From NCBI RefSeq assembly GCF_900108585.1, contig NZ_UESZ01000001.1, positions 3,534,001 through 3,598,000 on the forward strand: DNA of 64,000 nucleotides, given 5' to 3'. Source of the DNA: Branchiibius hedensis (GTDB lineage: Bacteria > Actinomycetota > Actinomycetes > Actinomycetales > Dermatophilaceae). A program made the position numbers and the translations under genes. The notes below the pieces were generated by a model. That model made no database searches and had not been told where the DNA came from. It saw only the letters and a list, made by a program, of their open reading frames with translations. This document shows, piece after piece, positions 1 to 9,800 of the stretch. The stretch's first letter is position 1. Every line of letters begins with the position of its first letter.

Positions 1-806
1 ATCCCACGGCCCTGGCTGGCACCGGCCATGTCGAGGGCATCGGTGACGATCACACCGGCGTAGCCCAACTCCTCGCGCAGCAGACCGGTCAGCACCCGGT
101 GGCTCAACGTGGCAGGACGGTCGGGGTCCAGCGCCTTCAACAGCACGTGGGAGGTCATGATCGCCGGTGCCTGAGACGCGATCGCCATCCGGAACGGCAG
201 CAGTTCCCGCCGGCGAACCGTCTCCGCGTCGGCGGTGACCGTGGGCAACGACACGTGGGAGTCGGTCGCGGTGTCGCCGTGACCGGGGAAGTGCTTGAGA
301 CAACCAGCGACCCCTGCATCCGCCAGACCGATCAGATAGGCGATCGTGTGCCGTCCGACGAGTTCGGCGCTGGCGCCGAAGCTGCGCGTGCCGATCACGG
401 GGTTGCGCCAGTTGCTGTTCACGTCCGCGACCGGCGCTAGGTTGAACCACACTCCGGCATCACGCAATTCGGCGCCGATCGCGGCGGCCACGACCCGCGT
501 CGCGTCCACGTCGTCCACGCGGCCGAGCGCTGCGTTGCCCGGGTAGGGACTGCCGTCGAGCGTGTGCAGCCGGGTGACGTCGCCACCCTCCTCGTCGAGG
601 GTGAGTACGGCGTCCGGAGCCAGGGCGCGCACCTCACGGCCCAGCCGGGCCAGCGAAGATCCTTCAGCAATGTTGTTCCCGTAGAGGCAGATTCCGCCCA
701 GACCGGCGTCGTACGCGGTCGGCAGCCAGGCCGGGATCGAGGTGCCGTCGAAGGCGGCCAGCAGGACGCCGTACGCCGCGCGGGTGATGTCGTTCGCCGA
801 GCTCAC
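1..806 (-). CDS. GH3 beta-N-acetylhexosaminidase-like glycosidase (3' end outside window)
   Basis: The 268 visible residues match the N-terminal barrel of glycoside hydrolase family 3, NagZ-like branch. KHFPGHGDTATDSH (about 171-184) carries the His/Asp dyad used by N-acetylhexosaminidases, and VIVTDALDM (252-260) supplies the expected aspartate nucleophile. I see no signal peptide, so it probably acts in the cytoplasm on an imported oligosaccharide. The GTG start at 806 overlaps the stop of the upstream permease by four bases (GTGA), so it is the last visible gene of the sugar-import operon. Family role: removal of terminal N-acetylhexosamine from chitin- or peptidoglycan-derived sugars. The exact substrate is inference. 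Confidence 0.88.
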   Translation of the reverse strand, partial: MSSANDITRAAYGVLLAAFDGTSIPAWLPTAYDAGLGGICLYGNNIAEGSSLARLGREVRALAPDAVLTLDEEGGDVTRLHTLDGSPYPGNAALGRVDDVDATRVVAAAIGAELRDAGVWFNLAPVADVNSNWRNPVIGTRSFGASAELVGRHTIAYLIGLADAGVAGCLKHFPGHGDTATDSHVSLPTVTADAETVRRRELLPFRMAIASQAPAIMTSHVLLKALDPDRPATLSHRVLTGLLREELGYAGVIVTDALDMAGASQGRG

Positions 807-1639
807 CCCTTCACCGCACCTGACACCAGACCCGAGGCCATTTTGTTCTGCACGATCATGAAGAACACGATCACCGGCACCGCGACCAGCGTGGCGCCCG
901 CCATGACGGCCGGCCAGTCGACGGCCTGGTTCGAGACACTCGACAGTCCGCGCAGCCACAGCGGCAGGGTGCGGTTGTTCGGGTCCATCACGACGACGGC
1001 GAGGGTGTACTCGTTCCAGGCCTGCAGGAATCCGTAGACGCTGCAGGCCACCAGGCCCGGGGCGAGCAGTGGGAAGGTGACCCGGAAGAACGCGCCGATG
1101 CGGCTGCAGCCGTCGACCATCGCGGCTTCCTCGAGTTCCAGCGGCACACCGTCGACGAAACCGCGCAGCATCCAGATCGTGAAGGGCAGGATCATCGCCG
1201 TGTAGAGCAGGGCCAGGCCGAAGGCCGTGTTGTAGAGGTTCCAGTCGGCCAGCATCTTGTACTGGGAGATGAACAGCGCCTCCGGCGGAATCATCTGTAC
1301 TGCGAGCACGACCAGGATGAAAGAGATGCGGCCACGGAAGCGGAACCGGGAGATCGCGACGGCCGCGATGAACGCGCAGATCACCGAGGCGATGATCGCC
1401 ATCAACGTGACAGTGAGCGAAAGTCGCAGGGAGGCAAGGAAATCCGGACCGAACACGCGGCCGTAGGCGGAGAAGTCGAAGCTGGGGAAGAACGCCGGCG
1501 TCGTGCCGCGCAGCTTCTCGGTCGGTTGCAGCGAACTGTTGACGATCCAGTAGACCGGGAAGACCCAGACGATCGCGAGCAGGATCGCGACAGCGTTCCA
1601 GCCGCGGGTGCGGCCCTTGCGGGCGGTGATGGCGGTCAT
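803..1639 (-). CDS. Sugar ABC transporter permease, MalG type
   Basis: A 278-residue inner-membrane protein with about six hydrophobic segments. The EAA loop (EEAAMVDGCSRIGAFFR and following residues) contacts the ATPase in binding-protein-dependent sugar importers of the CUT1 type. It overlaps the upstream permease and the downstream glycosidase by four bases each, so the three are translationally coupled. No ATP-binding subunit is encoded here. In many actinobacteria such importers share one MsiK-like ATPase encoded elsewhere, and that is my inference here. Confidence 0.93.
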   Translation of the reverse strand: MTAITARKGRTRGWNAVAILLAIVWVFPVYWIVNSSLQPTEKLRGTTPAFFPSFDFSAYGRVFGPDFLASLRLSLTVTLMAIIASVICAFIAAVAISRFRFRGRISFILVVLAVQMIPPEALFISQYKMLADWNLYNTAFGLALLYTAMILPFTIWMLRGFVDGVPLELEEAAMVDGCSRIGAFFRVTFPLLAPGLVACSVYGFLQAWNEYTLAVVVMDPNNRTLPLWLRGLSSVSNQAVDWPAVMAGATLVAVPVIVFFMIVQNKMASGLVSGAVKG

Positions 1640-2592
1640 GCCTTGGCCTCCTTCAGCAACGAGCGGATGTACCCGGAGCTGATGATCAGCGTCATCAACA
1701 GCACGAGGAGGGCGAGCGCCGAGGCGACGCCGTAGTTGCTGTTGCCGACACCGAGTTGGTAGATGAACGTGCCCAGCAGGTTGGTCTCACTGACCGTGCC
1801 ACCCACACCCTGCAGGTAGTTGATCTGGGCGAAAACCCTCAGGTCCCAGACGATCTGGAGCAAGATCACGATCGAAATGACGGGCCGGATGGTGGGGTAG
1901 ATGATGAAACGCAACCGCTGCAAACCGCTGGCGCCATCCAGTGCAGCAGCCTCGAGCATCTCGTCGGAAACCTGCGTGAGAGCTGCGTAGAGGGTGAACA
2001 CCACGAACGGCACGCTCATCCAGACCACGATCACGGTGGCGACGAAGAAGAAGGACAGCGGATTGATCAGCCAGTTGTGCTGGTCGAAGCCGGTCAGGCC
2101 GAGGTGGACCAGGGTCCAGTTGATGACGCCGTAGGAGGTGTCGAAGAGCCACTGCCACACGGTCATGGCGGCAATGACCGGCATTGCCCAGGCCAGCAGC
2201 AGGCAGACCTGCAGGATGATCCGCGGCGCCGTCGAGATGCGGGTCATCAGCAACGCGATGGCGGTCGCGACGAGCATCGTGACAATGACGTTGACGGCGC
2301 AGAAGAGCAGGGAGCGGATGACGACCGCCCAGACGTCGGGGTCGGTGAAGACCTCCCGGAAGTTGTCCAGGCCGTTGAAGGTGGCGGGTTTGCCGAACTG
2401 TTGCGCTCGGCCGTAGTGCTGGAACGCCATGATGCACTGGCGGACCAACGGAATGCCGAGTCCGATGACCAGGACCACGATCGCGGGCAGGAGCAGCAGC
2501 CAGGGCCCCAGGGCACGGCTGGCCCACCGGCGCCGTACCTTCTTGGTCGGCGCTCCCGTTACGGTCACGGGTTCGTTGATGAGAATCGTCAT
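1636..2592 (-). CDS. Sugar ABC transporter permease, MalF type
   Basis: A 318-residue protein with a cytoplasmic N-terminal tail followed by six likely membrane segments. The EAA motif reads LEAAALDGASGLQRLRFI and is followed by YPTIRP. It pairs with the MalG-type permease with which it shares an ATGA overlap. It lies 117 bases downstream of the solute-binding lipoprotein, and that gap holds a strong stem-loop. The pair would form the transmembrane channel of a CUT1 importer; the sugar cannot be read from the sequence. Confidence 0.93.
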   Translation of the reverse strand: MTILINEPVTVTGAPTKKVRRRWASRALGPWLLLLPAIVVLVIGLGIPLVRQCIMAFQHYGRAQQFGKPATFNGLDNFREVFTDPDVWAVVIRSLLFCAVNVIVTMLVATAIALLMTRISTAPRIILQVCLLLAWAMPVIAAMTVWQWLFDTSYGVINWTLVHLGLTGFDQHNWLINPLSFFFVATVIVVWMSVPFVVFTLYAALTQVSDEMLEAAALDGASGLQRLRFIIYPTIRPVISIVILLQIVWDLRVFAQINYLQGVGGTVSETNLLGTFIYQLGVGNSNYGVASALALLVLLMTLIISSGYIRSLLKEAKA

Positions 2593-2635
2593 GTCCTGAC
2601 CTGGTCGATTCGGTTGTCGGACTAAGAGATTGGTG

Positions 2636-2680
2636 TACGCCGGGAGCCCGGGCAGGCGGGGTCCCCAGACTCCCGGCGTA
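2636..2680 (-). promoter_or_regulatory. Intra-operon stem-loop between binding-protein and permease genes
   Basis: A perfect 11-bp inverted repeat (TACGCCGGGAG at 2636-2646, CTCCCGGCGTA at 2670-2680) encloses a 23-base GC-rich loop that contains the palindrome GGGGTCCCC. It lies between the stop of the solute-binding protein and the start of the first permease. Hairpins in this place in other sugar operons protect or terminate part of the mRNA so that binding protein exceeds permease. That role is inferred here. Confidence 0.6.
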
Positions 2681-2709
2681 GCTGGTGTGGGCCGTGCGGC
2701 CCGGACAAC

Positions 2710-3999
2710 TTAGGAGCTGGCGTTGAGCGCCTTCTCCAGAGCGGCGTCGGTCTCCTTCGCCGTGGTGGCGACGTCAGCCCCGCTGGCAAGCTTGCCGAAG
2801 AAGGCCTCCATGACGTTGGAGGTCTCGACGCCCGCCCAGTTGGGCGAGGTCGGCGTGAGCTTGGAGTTGCTGGCGGCCGCGATGGCTGCCTTGGCGAACT
2901 CATCGGTGCCCATCAAGGAGGTGAAGCTGGAGTTCGCCGGGCCGAGACCGTTCTTGGCCAGCAGCTTTTGGTAGTCGTCGCTGTAGATCAGCTTCAACAC
3001 GTCGAACGCCTGGTCCTGGTTCTTGGACTTGGCCGCGATGCCCAGGTCCGAACCGCCGGCGAAGACGGGAGCGGCGCCACCGTCGACACCCGGCAACGCG
3101 AAGGCGCCCAGGTCAGCGGTCTTGGCCTTGTCGACGCTCCATCGGGCCCAGCTCGGCGCCATGAACATTGCGCTCTCGCCGTTGTTGAACGCGGTCCACG
3201 GTTCGGCGTCCTTGCCGTCCTTGGGCGCGGTCGTCGCCTTCTGGGCCAGGTTCTGCCACTCGGTGAGCCCCTTGACGCTGTTCGGCGAGGCGAGCTGGCC
3301 GACCCACTTGCCGTTCTCCTGCGTGGCGATGTTGCCGCCGTTGGCGAAGATCCAGCTGATCCCGTTGCGCCAGTCCTGGCCCGGCAGCCAGAAGCCGGAG
3401 TACTTGGTGTTGCCGGCGTTCTTCTCCTTCAGCGTCACGGCCGCCTTGTCGAAGTCGGCCAGGGTCGTCGGCACCGCGATGCCGGCGTCCTTGAAGGCCT
3501 TCTTGCTGTAGAAGATGTAGCGCGAACCCCAGTAGTACGGCACGGCGTAGTTCTTGCCGTCCCATTCACCGGACTCGATGAAGCTCTTGGGGCCGATGTC
3601 GCTGCCCAACTCGCTCATCTTGCTGGTCAGGTCGGTGAAGGCGCCGACACTGGTGTACGCCGCAGCCTGGGTGTTACCGACCTCGACGACGTCCGGCGGA
3701 GTGTCGCTCTGCAACGCGGTGTTCAGGCGCGTGGTCAGCTCCGGCCAGTCGATGTGCGTGATCTTCAGGGTGCTGCCGGGGTATTTGGTGGCCCAGGTCT
3801 TGGTCAGCCAGTCGGTCAGTTCCTTGGGCGTGTCCTCTTTACCGGCTAGCCACAGGTTGATCGTCGTGGCACCACCGGTCGTGGCGGCGGCACCGGAGGT
3901 GTTGCCGCCGGTGGTGGTGCTGCCGCTACTGCACGCGGCGAGCGCGCCTGCGGTGAGGACGGAGGCGACGGTGAAGCTCACCGTGGTCTTGATGTTCAT
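2710..3999 (-). CDS. Extracellular sugar-binding lipoprotein of ABC importer
   Basis: This 429-residue protein begins with a lipoprotein signal peptide: two positive residues, a hydrophobic stretch and the lipobox GALAACSS with the lipidated Cys at position 23. A Gly/Thr/Ser-rich linker follows, then a typical cluster-1 (MalE-like) fold beginning TTINLWLAGKEDTP. It would capture sugar outside the membrane and deliver it to the two downstream permeases. The start is supported by AAGGGGAA shortly before ATG. The regulator gene lies 90 bases upstream on the same strand. Genomic partners suggest an amino-sugar or N-acetylhexosamine-containing oligosaccharide as ligand, which is inference. Confidence 0.93.
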   Translation of the reverse strand: MNIKTTVSFTVASVLTAGALAACSSGSTTTGGNTSGAAATTGGATTINLWLAGKEDTPKELTDWLTKTWATKYPGSTLKITHIDWPELTTRLNTALQSDTPPDVVEVGNTQAAAYTSVGAFTDLTSKMSELGSDIGPKSFIESGEWDGKNYAVPYYWGSRYIFYSKKAFKDAGIAVPTTLADFDKAAVTLKEKNAGNTKYSGFWLPGQDWRNGISWIFANGGNIATQENGKWVGQLASPNSVKGLTEWQNLAQKATTAPKDGKDAEPWTAFNNGESAMFMAPSWARWSVDKAKTADLGAFALPGVDGGAAPVFAGGSDLGIAAKSKNQDQAFDVLKLIYSDDYQKLLAKNGLGPANSSFTSLMGTDEFAKAAIAAASNSKLTPTSPNWAGVETSNVMEAFFGKLASGADVATTAKETDAALEKALNASS

Positions 4000-4089
4000 G
4001 ATTCCCCTTCAGTGGTGAGTAGTGTGGTTGGCCCTGAATTACGTTGTAGGAGAGGTGTTCTCAGGCGGGTCGGTTAGTGGTCGGAGGTG

Positions 4090-5208
4090 TCACACGACAC
4101 CAAGCTCTCGGTAGCGGACATGGGCAGCGGCGCCGGTCAGCACGTGCTCGGCGCTGCGGGGGACCTGACGGACCTGGATCCGTTGGGCCACGAAAGGCAG
4201 GGTCTGGAAGGCCAAAGCTGTGCGCGTGGCCTCGATCACCGGCCCGTCCAACAAGTCGGCGTCGCCGTAGAAGACGACGTCGGCGATTCCGAGCGTGGTG
4301 ACCACCGGGGTGATCACCGTGCCCAGTAACTGACCGGCCCGCCGCCGGCCCTCCTCGTCGGCCTGCCGTAACGCGTTCGCGGACAGGTAGGTCTCGAGGC
4401 AGCCATGGTTGCCGCAGGCACACTCCGGGCCATTGGGTTCGACCACGACGTGGCCGATCTCGCCGGAGGACTGCAGGGGACCGACCAGGGGTCGGCCGTC
4501 GATGAGGACTCCGCCACCGACACCGGCGCCGATGGTCACCAGGAAGAGTCCGTTGTTGTCACCTTCGCCAAACGTTCCTTCGGCGAGCGTGGCGGCGTTG
4601 GCGTCGTTCTGCACGTACGTCGGTAGGCCGGTCCACGAGCTGACCCGCTTGGCCAGGTCGAGGTTCTCCCAGCCGAGGTTCGGCGCGACGACGACCGCAC
4701 CGCTCACGTCCACGATGCCGGGCGTGCCGATCCCGATACCCAGAACGGGGCGGGTGCTCAGGCCCACGAGAGCGGTCGCTACCTCGATGATGTCGGCCAC
4801 GGCGTACTGCAGATCCACGATCGGCTTGCTGTGCCGCGACAGGATCGCGCCGCCGAGGTCGACCAGTGCTCCACTGACCAGATGGTCACCGGACAGGTCG
4901 AGGGCAATGACGACCGGTCCCTCGGGGGCGAGATCGACCAGCGTGGCCGGTTTGCCCTGACGCGATTCGGTGCGGGTGCCGACCTCGGCAACGAGGCCGT
5001 CTTCGATCAGGCTGGCGACCAGTTCGGAGATGGTGACCCGGGTCAGCCCGGTGTGCCGGGCGAGATCAGCGCGGCTCAACGGACCGTCGTCGAACAGGCC
5101 CTGCAGGACCAAGGACCGGTTATGGGCGCGGGCGTCGCCGGGGAGCACTTTGGCAGCGTCGCGACGGCCGCGGACTTCGCGGCGAGGGGAGGCGCCCTGG
5201 GTGCTCAT
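4090..5208 (-). CDS. ROK-family transcriptional repressor
   Basis: This 372-residue protein has an N-terminal winged helix (about 28-75, including LSRADLARHTGLTRVTISEL) and a C-terminal sugar-kinase-like ROK domain. The ROK zinc site is visible as CACGNHGCLETYLS, and a glycine-rich phosphate loop reads TIGAGVGGG. Members sense a sugar or sugar phosphate and repress the neighbouring uptake operon. Here the gene leads that operon: binding protein, two permeases and GH3 enzyme follow on the same strand. An imperfect inverted repeat lies directly before the start codon, which suggests autorepression of the whole unit. Confidence 0.92.
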   Translation of the reverse strand: MSTQGASPRREVRGRRDAAKVLPGDARAHNRSLVLQGLFDDGPLSRADLARHTGLTRVTISELVASLIEDGLVAEVGTRTESRQGKPATLVDLAPEGPVVIALDLSGDHLVSGALVDLGGAILSRHSKPIVDLQYAVADIIEVATALVGLSTRPVLGIGIGTPGIVDVSGAVVVAPNLGWENLDLAKRVSSWTGLPTYVQNDANAATLAEGTFGEGDNNGLFLVTIGAGVGGGVLIDGRPLVGPLQSSGEIGHVVVEPNGPECACGNHGCLETYLSANALRQADEEGRRRAGQLLGTVITPVVTTLGIADVVFYGDADLLDGPVIEATRTALAFQTLPFVAQRIQVRQVPRSAEHVLTGAAAHVRYRELGVV

Positions 5209-5213
5209 GAATA

Positions 5214-5232
5214 GTTAGGAAACACTACTAAC
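5214..5232 (-). promoter_or_regulatory. Putative ROK operator
   Basis: On the coding strand the arms are GTTAG and CTAAC around the 9-base spacer TAGTGTTTC. The site lies 6-24 bases before the ATG of the ROK gene in an otherwise AT-richer patch. TTAG...CTAA arms around a T/A-rich centre resemble known ROK-family operators. Binding is not shown. Confidence 0.5.
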
Positions 5233-5356
5233 AAACTCACGGCAAGGGGTTTAACCGATATTGGTGGGTCACAGTTGGGTAACGCAGCTCACATCCGGGT
5301 GCGGAGAGCGGCGGCGGCGGACTGTCGGGGTGGGGCGAGTGTCCGTGTGTGGTGGG

Positions 5357-6445
5357 TCAGCCGGCGGTGGAGGTCGCCCAGCCGGCCGTCGCCGATCCGT
5401 CACCGGTCAACGAGCCGTCGCCGGTGTATCCACTGGCGCTTGCCGACGGGTCGTAACCATCGGAAGACCCGGAGCCGGAGTCGGAGTCGGAGCCGCCGAA
5501 CCCGTCGGCCTCGACCGGATCCCAGCCCGGAATCTGTGAACTGGGGATGGCGCCGGCAGGTGCGGTGAAGGCGGCCACGTCGTTCCAGTGCGAGAACCGC
5601 AGCCGCTGGGTCTCGTGGTCTTCGGACAGTGCGATGTAGCGCAAGGTCGATGCGTCATCGGCGGCGATGATCAACTCGTTCGCACCGATCTTCACGCGGT
5701 AGGCCGGCACGCCCTCGTCGACGATCGCGGTCACTGTCCCGGCTGCCACCGTGCTGTCCGACAAATGCTTGGCCGAGATTGTCTCGTCGAGGAGCTGTTT
5801 CATCGTGTGCTTCTCCGGCGCGGTGGACCCGGCGGGGTCGCGGTAGGAGATCCACTTGTCGGCGTATTTCGACATGGGTGCCGGCACCGATGTCGATTGA
5901 GAACTGGATACGTCGTACTGCTCGGTGGCTTGTGAGTCGAAGAACCCCTTGTCGGCTCGCAGGTAAGAGGTGTCGCCCACGTATCGAGTGGTCTGCTTGC
6001 CGAAATCGGCCCTACTGGTCGTCAGCTCAACACTGCTGCCGTCCATCGCACCGGCGACGCTCACCGTGATCACTTCGACCTTCTGGCTACTCGGCGCTGA
6101 GGTCGACTCGGGAAGACTGGTGAGGTCCGAATCCTGCGGCACGGGAACGCTGCCGACGGAGGTCTGCGAACCGGACTCGTCAGTCGATGAGTCTGCGACG
6201 AAATCGCCGAAGTCGAACTCGATCGTCCCGCTCGCCTGGAACGAGGCCGCCTTCGCGGCCGAAGCCCGCATTGCCGTCACCAACTCCGTGGCGCTGCGCT
6301 TGGCAGTCGGCGGCACAACCGAGGTGGATGTCGCGGTGGGAGCGGTAGTGCTGCCGCCGGCCAGGTGTTGGCTGCCGCATCCGGCGAGGCCGCCCACCAG
6401 GGCGAAGGCGACAGCAGTGGCACCCGCAGAGCGGCGCAGATTCAT
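5357..6445 (-). CDS. Secreted lipoprotein, LppX/LolA-like
   Basis: A 362-residue protein with a lipoprotein signal peptide (lipobox GLAGCGS, Cys 23). The mature part opens with a Thr/Ser/Pro linker and then TELVTAMRASAAKAASFQASG, a pattern common at the start of actinobacterial lipoproteins of the LppX/LprG or LolA-like half-barrel type. The last 40 residues are low-complexity Gly/Ser/Asp. I chose the ATG at 6445 because it places the signal peptide at the N-terminus. It lies 23 bases after the BlaI-type gene and may be the last gene of the cyd operon. Function unknown; lipid binding is only a family-level possibility. Confidence 0.7.
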   Translation of the reverse strand: MNLRRSAGATAVAFALVGGLAGCGSQHLAGGSTTAPTATSTSVVPPTAKRSATELVTAMRASAAKAASFQASGTIEFDFGDFVADSSTDESGSQTSVGSVPVPQDSDLTSLPESTSAPSSQKVEVITVSVAGAMDGSSVELTTSRADFGKQTTRYVGDTSYLRADKGFFDSQATEQYDVSSSQSTSVPAPMSKYADKWISYRDPAGSTAPEKHTMKQLLDETISAKHLSDSTVAAGTVTAIVDEGVPAYRVKIGANELIIAADDASTLRYIALSEDHETQRLRFSHWNDVAAFTAPAGAIPSSQIPGWDPVEADGFGGSDSDSGSGSSDGYDPSASASGYTGDGSLTGDGSATAGWATSTAG

Positions 6446-6468
6446 AGCCGAACCATAGCCCCGGCTGG

Positions 6469-6861
6469 TCACGCCGGACGGTTGGTTGCTTCCACTTGGT
6501 CCAGGAGTCGTCGCAGCTCGGCCCGGTCCGTCGCTTCGACCCCTTCGAGGAAGTGCAGCAACGCCGTACTGCGGTCGCTGCTCTCGATGTCGCCGAGCAC
6601 TGAGCGCAACGATTCGGCGGTCAGCGACTGACGGCTGGCCCGCGCGCGGTAGCGCCACACCCGGCCGTCGCGATGCCGCTGGACGACCCCCTTCTCAACC
6701 AGCCGGTCAAGCACCGTCTTGATGGTCGTGTAGGCACGCTCCTGCGCCGGATCCATGCGCTCCTGGACCTGCCGCGATGAGAGCCGGGCGCCGGGTTCAG
6801 CTGCCCACAGCACCTCCATGAGCTGGCGTTCCAGCTCGCCGAGCGATGAGCGGCGGGTCAT
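6469..6861 (-). CDS. BlaI/MecI/CopY-family repressor
   Basis: This 130-residue protein matches the Penicillinase_R winged-helix family: LGELERQLMEVLW at the start, the recognition region AYTTIKTVLDRLVEKGVVQR (about 42-61), then a dimerisation tail. BlaI-type proteins repress by binding TACA/TGTA dyads. Usually a BlaR/M56 metalloprotease gene is adjacent; none is visible here. The gene overlaps the end of cydDC by four bases, so it is co-transcribed with the cytochrome bd operon. A dyad of the right kind sits upstream of cydA. I infer that it controls cyd expression. Confidence 0.9.
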   Translation of the reverse strand: MTRRSSLGELERQLMEVLWAAEPGARLSSRQVQERMDPAQERAYTTIKTVLDRLVEKGVVQRHRDGRVWRYRARASRQSLTAESLRSVLGDIESSDRSTALLHFLEGVEATDRAELRRLLDQVEATNRPA

Positions 6862-9800
6862 GCGCGTGTCGCCTCCGCCGGGTCCCGAAGCGCGACAACC
6901 CGGTCGCAGCCCTCGAGGCCGATCTGCTGGTGGGAAACGATCACGAGAGACGATTCTCGCAGAGCCACCTGAACGTCACTGAGCACGGACCGTGCGGTGG
7001 GGACGTCCAGGTGCGCGACGGGTTCGTCCAGGAGCACGACCGGCCGACCGGACAACACCGCGCGGGCGATCGCCAGCCGGGTGCGCTCACCACCGGAGAC
7101 ACCGCGCTGGCCCGTACCGAGCATCGTGTCCAGACCGTGTGGCAGACCGCCCAGCCAATGCCCCAGACCGCTGTCGATGAGAGCGCTGGTCACCTCGTGG
7201 TCGGTCGCGTGCGGCCGGGCCAACAACAAGTTGGCGCGCACCGAGCCAGCGAAGACGTGCGGCTCGTCGTCGACCAGGGCGATCAATCGACGTACGTCGT
7301 CCGGAGCCCAGGTGCCGACCTCCACCCCGTCGACGGTGTAGCGACCGGCCGTTGGTTCCAGGTGCCTGGCCAGGACGGCCAACGCCGTGGACTTACCGGT
7401 GCCGTTGTCGCCGACGAGCGCGATGTGCTCACCCGGTGCGACTCGCAGATCGGCGTGCCGCAACGCGTCGTGCACGTCGTCCCAAGAAGCGTTGACCTGC
7501 GCCAGCTGCAACGTCGGGCGCTGCGGCACCGGCGGCGTCGAAGCCGCGCTGCGATCGCGAACCGCCGGCTCCTGGTCGGTCAGGGCTACCAGTCGCCGGC
7601 GGGCGATCAGACTGCGGCACAACGCATTGACGATGTCCGGCACGCTGGTCAACACATCGGTCAGGGCGACCGGCAGCAGGGTCAGCAGACCCGCCACCGG
7701 CAGCGAGATGCGTTCGGCGGAGACCGCGTGACCGGCCAGCACCGCGATGGCGACAGTGGCGATGCCGACGGTGATCAGACTCAGCGTGTCACCCGTTGCC
7801 CGGGCGGTTGCCGCAGACAGACTGACCCGGGCACTGCGCTCCTGCGCCACCTGCAGTCGGGACAGCACCGGCTCCTGTGCGTGGACTCCTTGCAGCGCAG
7901 TCGCATTCGAGGTCGCGAGCTCAGCCACCGCGGCGATGTCGCCACGGGTCTGCAGGACCGAGGGCTGGGCCTGCCGCTCCAGCACGAAGTCGAGGACGCC
8001 GATCAGCAGGACGATGAGCGCGATCGCGAGCAGCACCAGGCCGGTCACCGGCAACAGCGCCGTCGCGACGATGACCGCGATCAGCAGCGTCAGGATCGTC
8101 CCGATCGCCGGGACCAGCACCCGCACCTGCGCATCGACCTCGTCGTCGAGGTCGTGCACGGCCAGGTTCAGGACGTCACCGCGACGCTGCCGACCCAGCC
8201 GGGCCGGGGTGAGCGGGATCAGTCGGGCAAACAGGGCGGTGCGGCGAAGCGTCAGATCGCGCAGGGCGGCATTGTGCGACAGCAGTCGCTCGGTGTAGCG
8301 CAGCACCGGTCGACCGATGCCGAAGGTGCGCACCGCGACGATGGCGACCAGCAAGGTCAGCACCACCGGTCGCAAGCTCGCCTGCACGATCAACCAGCCG
8401 GAGGTCGCGGTGAGGGCGACCCCGCACATCGTGGCCAGGGAACCGACCAGGGCCGCCGGGATCACACCCTTGGCCGGACGAAGCACCGGCTGCCGGGCTG
8501 GAATCTCCGGTTCCGGCGAACTCGGTTGCGCCAGAGGCTGATGCGCCTCTGCCGCGTCCGAGGCCACGGGCACGACAGCGGACTCGGCGCCGGGGGTGAC
8601 CGGCACGGTCACGACGCGATCGGCGTACATCGTGAGCATCGGGTCGTGGGTGACCACGGCAATGGTGCGGTCCTGTGACAGGGTCCGCAGGGCGTCATCG
8701 ACACCGGCACTGACAGAGGTGTCCAGGTGGGCGGTGGGCTCGTCCAGCAGGATGACAGCGGTGGGGTCGAGCACAGCGCGGGTCAGGGCCAGCAGGCCGC
8801 GCTGACCGGCCGACAGACCGGATCCGTCGTCACCCACGGAGGTGTCCAGGCCATCGGGCAGGGACGCCACGACCGCGTCGAATCCGGTGCGCTGCATGGC
8901 TTTTCGGAGTTCGTCATCGGACGCGTCGTTACCTAGCCGCAGGTTGTCCGCGACGGTCCCCGGGATCAGTAGCGGCCGCTGCGTGACCAGGTGGGTGCGC
9001 GGAGCCTGCACGGTGCCGTGGGTCGGCGTCCGCAGCCCCGCCAGCAGTTCCAGCAGGGTCGTCTTCCCCGCTCCGGATTCGCCGACGATGGCGGTCAGAC
9101 CTGGCTCGAGGGTCAGGGACAAGCCGGCGATGACGTCGTACTCGGTGCCGGGGTAGCGGTAGGTCAGGTCGGTCGCGGTCAGGGCGCCCGCACCGGCCGA
9201 CGAAGGAGTAGCGGGGGCATCGGCCAGCAAGGCATCGATGGCCTGCACGCCGTCAGCAGCGGTGTGGAACTCCTGACCCACCCGGCGAATGGGCCAATAC
9301 GCTTCGGGCGCAAGCAGGATCGCGGTCAAGCCGACGCCGAGCAGCATGTGCCCACCGGCGAGGCGTAGGCCGACCGCGACGGCGACCATGGCCACGCAGA
9401 TCGTCGCCAACAGCTCCAACGCGGCCGAGGACAGGAACGCGGTGCGCAGGGTGCGGTTGGTGGCTTTGCGGTGCTGGTCGCTGACCTGGGCCACCACGCC
9501 GACCTGGTGCTCGGCGCGCTGGTAACCGACCAGGGTCGGCAGCCCACGCATGACGTCCAGGAAATGCCCGGCGAGCCGGTTGGAGGCGGCCCACCGCTTG
9601 TCGACCTGGGTCTGGGTGTGCCGCCCGATCAGCGCCGCGAACAGGGGCAGCAGGGGCAGGGTGATGACCACGATCAGGAAGCTCGGCCAGTCGGTGAAGA
9701 GCAACGCGAGCAGGACCAGAGGTGGCACCACCGCGGCGGTGATCAGGGCCGGCAGGTAGCGCGCGACGTACGGTTCAACGCTCGCCGCGCCAGCGGTGGC

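Noticed and set aside
4086-4101. GGTGTC/GACACC dyad as an operator for the binding-protein gene
   Set aside because: The arms are only six bases and lie in the coding end of the ROK gene. The dyad before the ROK start is a better candidate.
5357-6658. A longer lipoprotein frame starting at 6658
   Set aside because: The extension overlaps the BlaI-type gene and hides the lipoprotein signal peptide. The start at 6445 gives a proper signal and lipobox.
6846-8678. A 610-codon open frame on the plus strand opposite cydDC, and similar long frames opposite other genes
   Set aside because: Composition is Arg/Gln/His-rich, as expected for antisense frames in high-GC DNA. The opposite strand holds recognised proteins with complete motifs.
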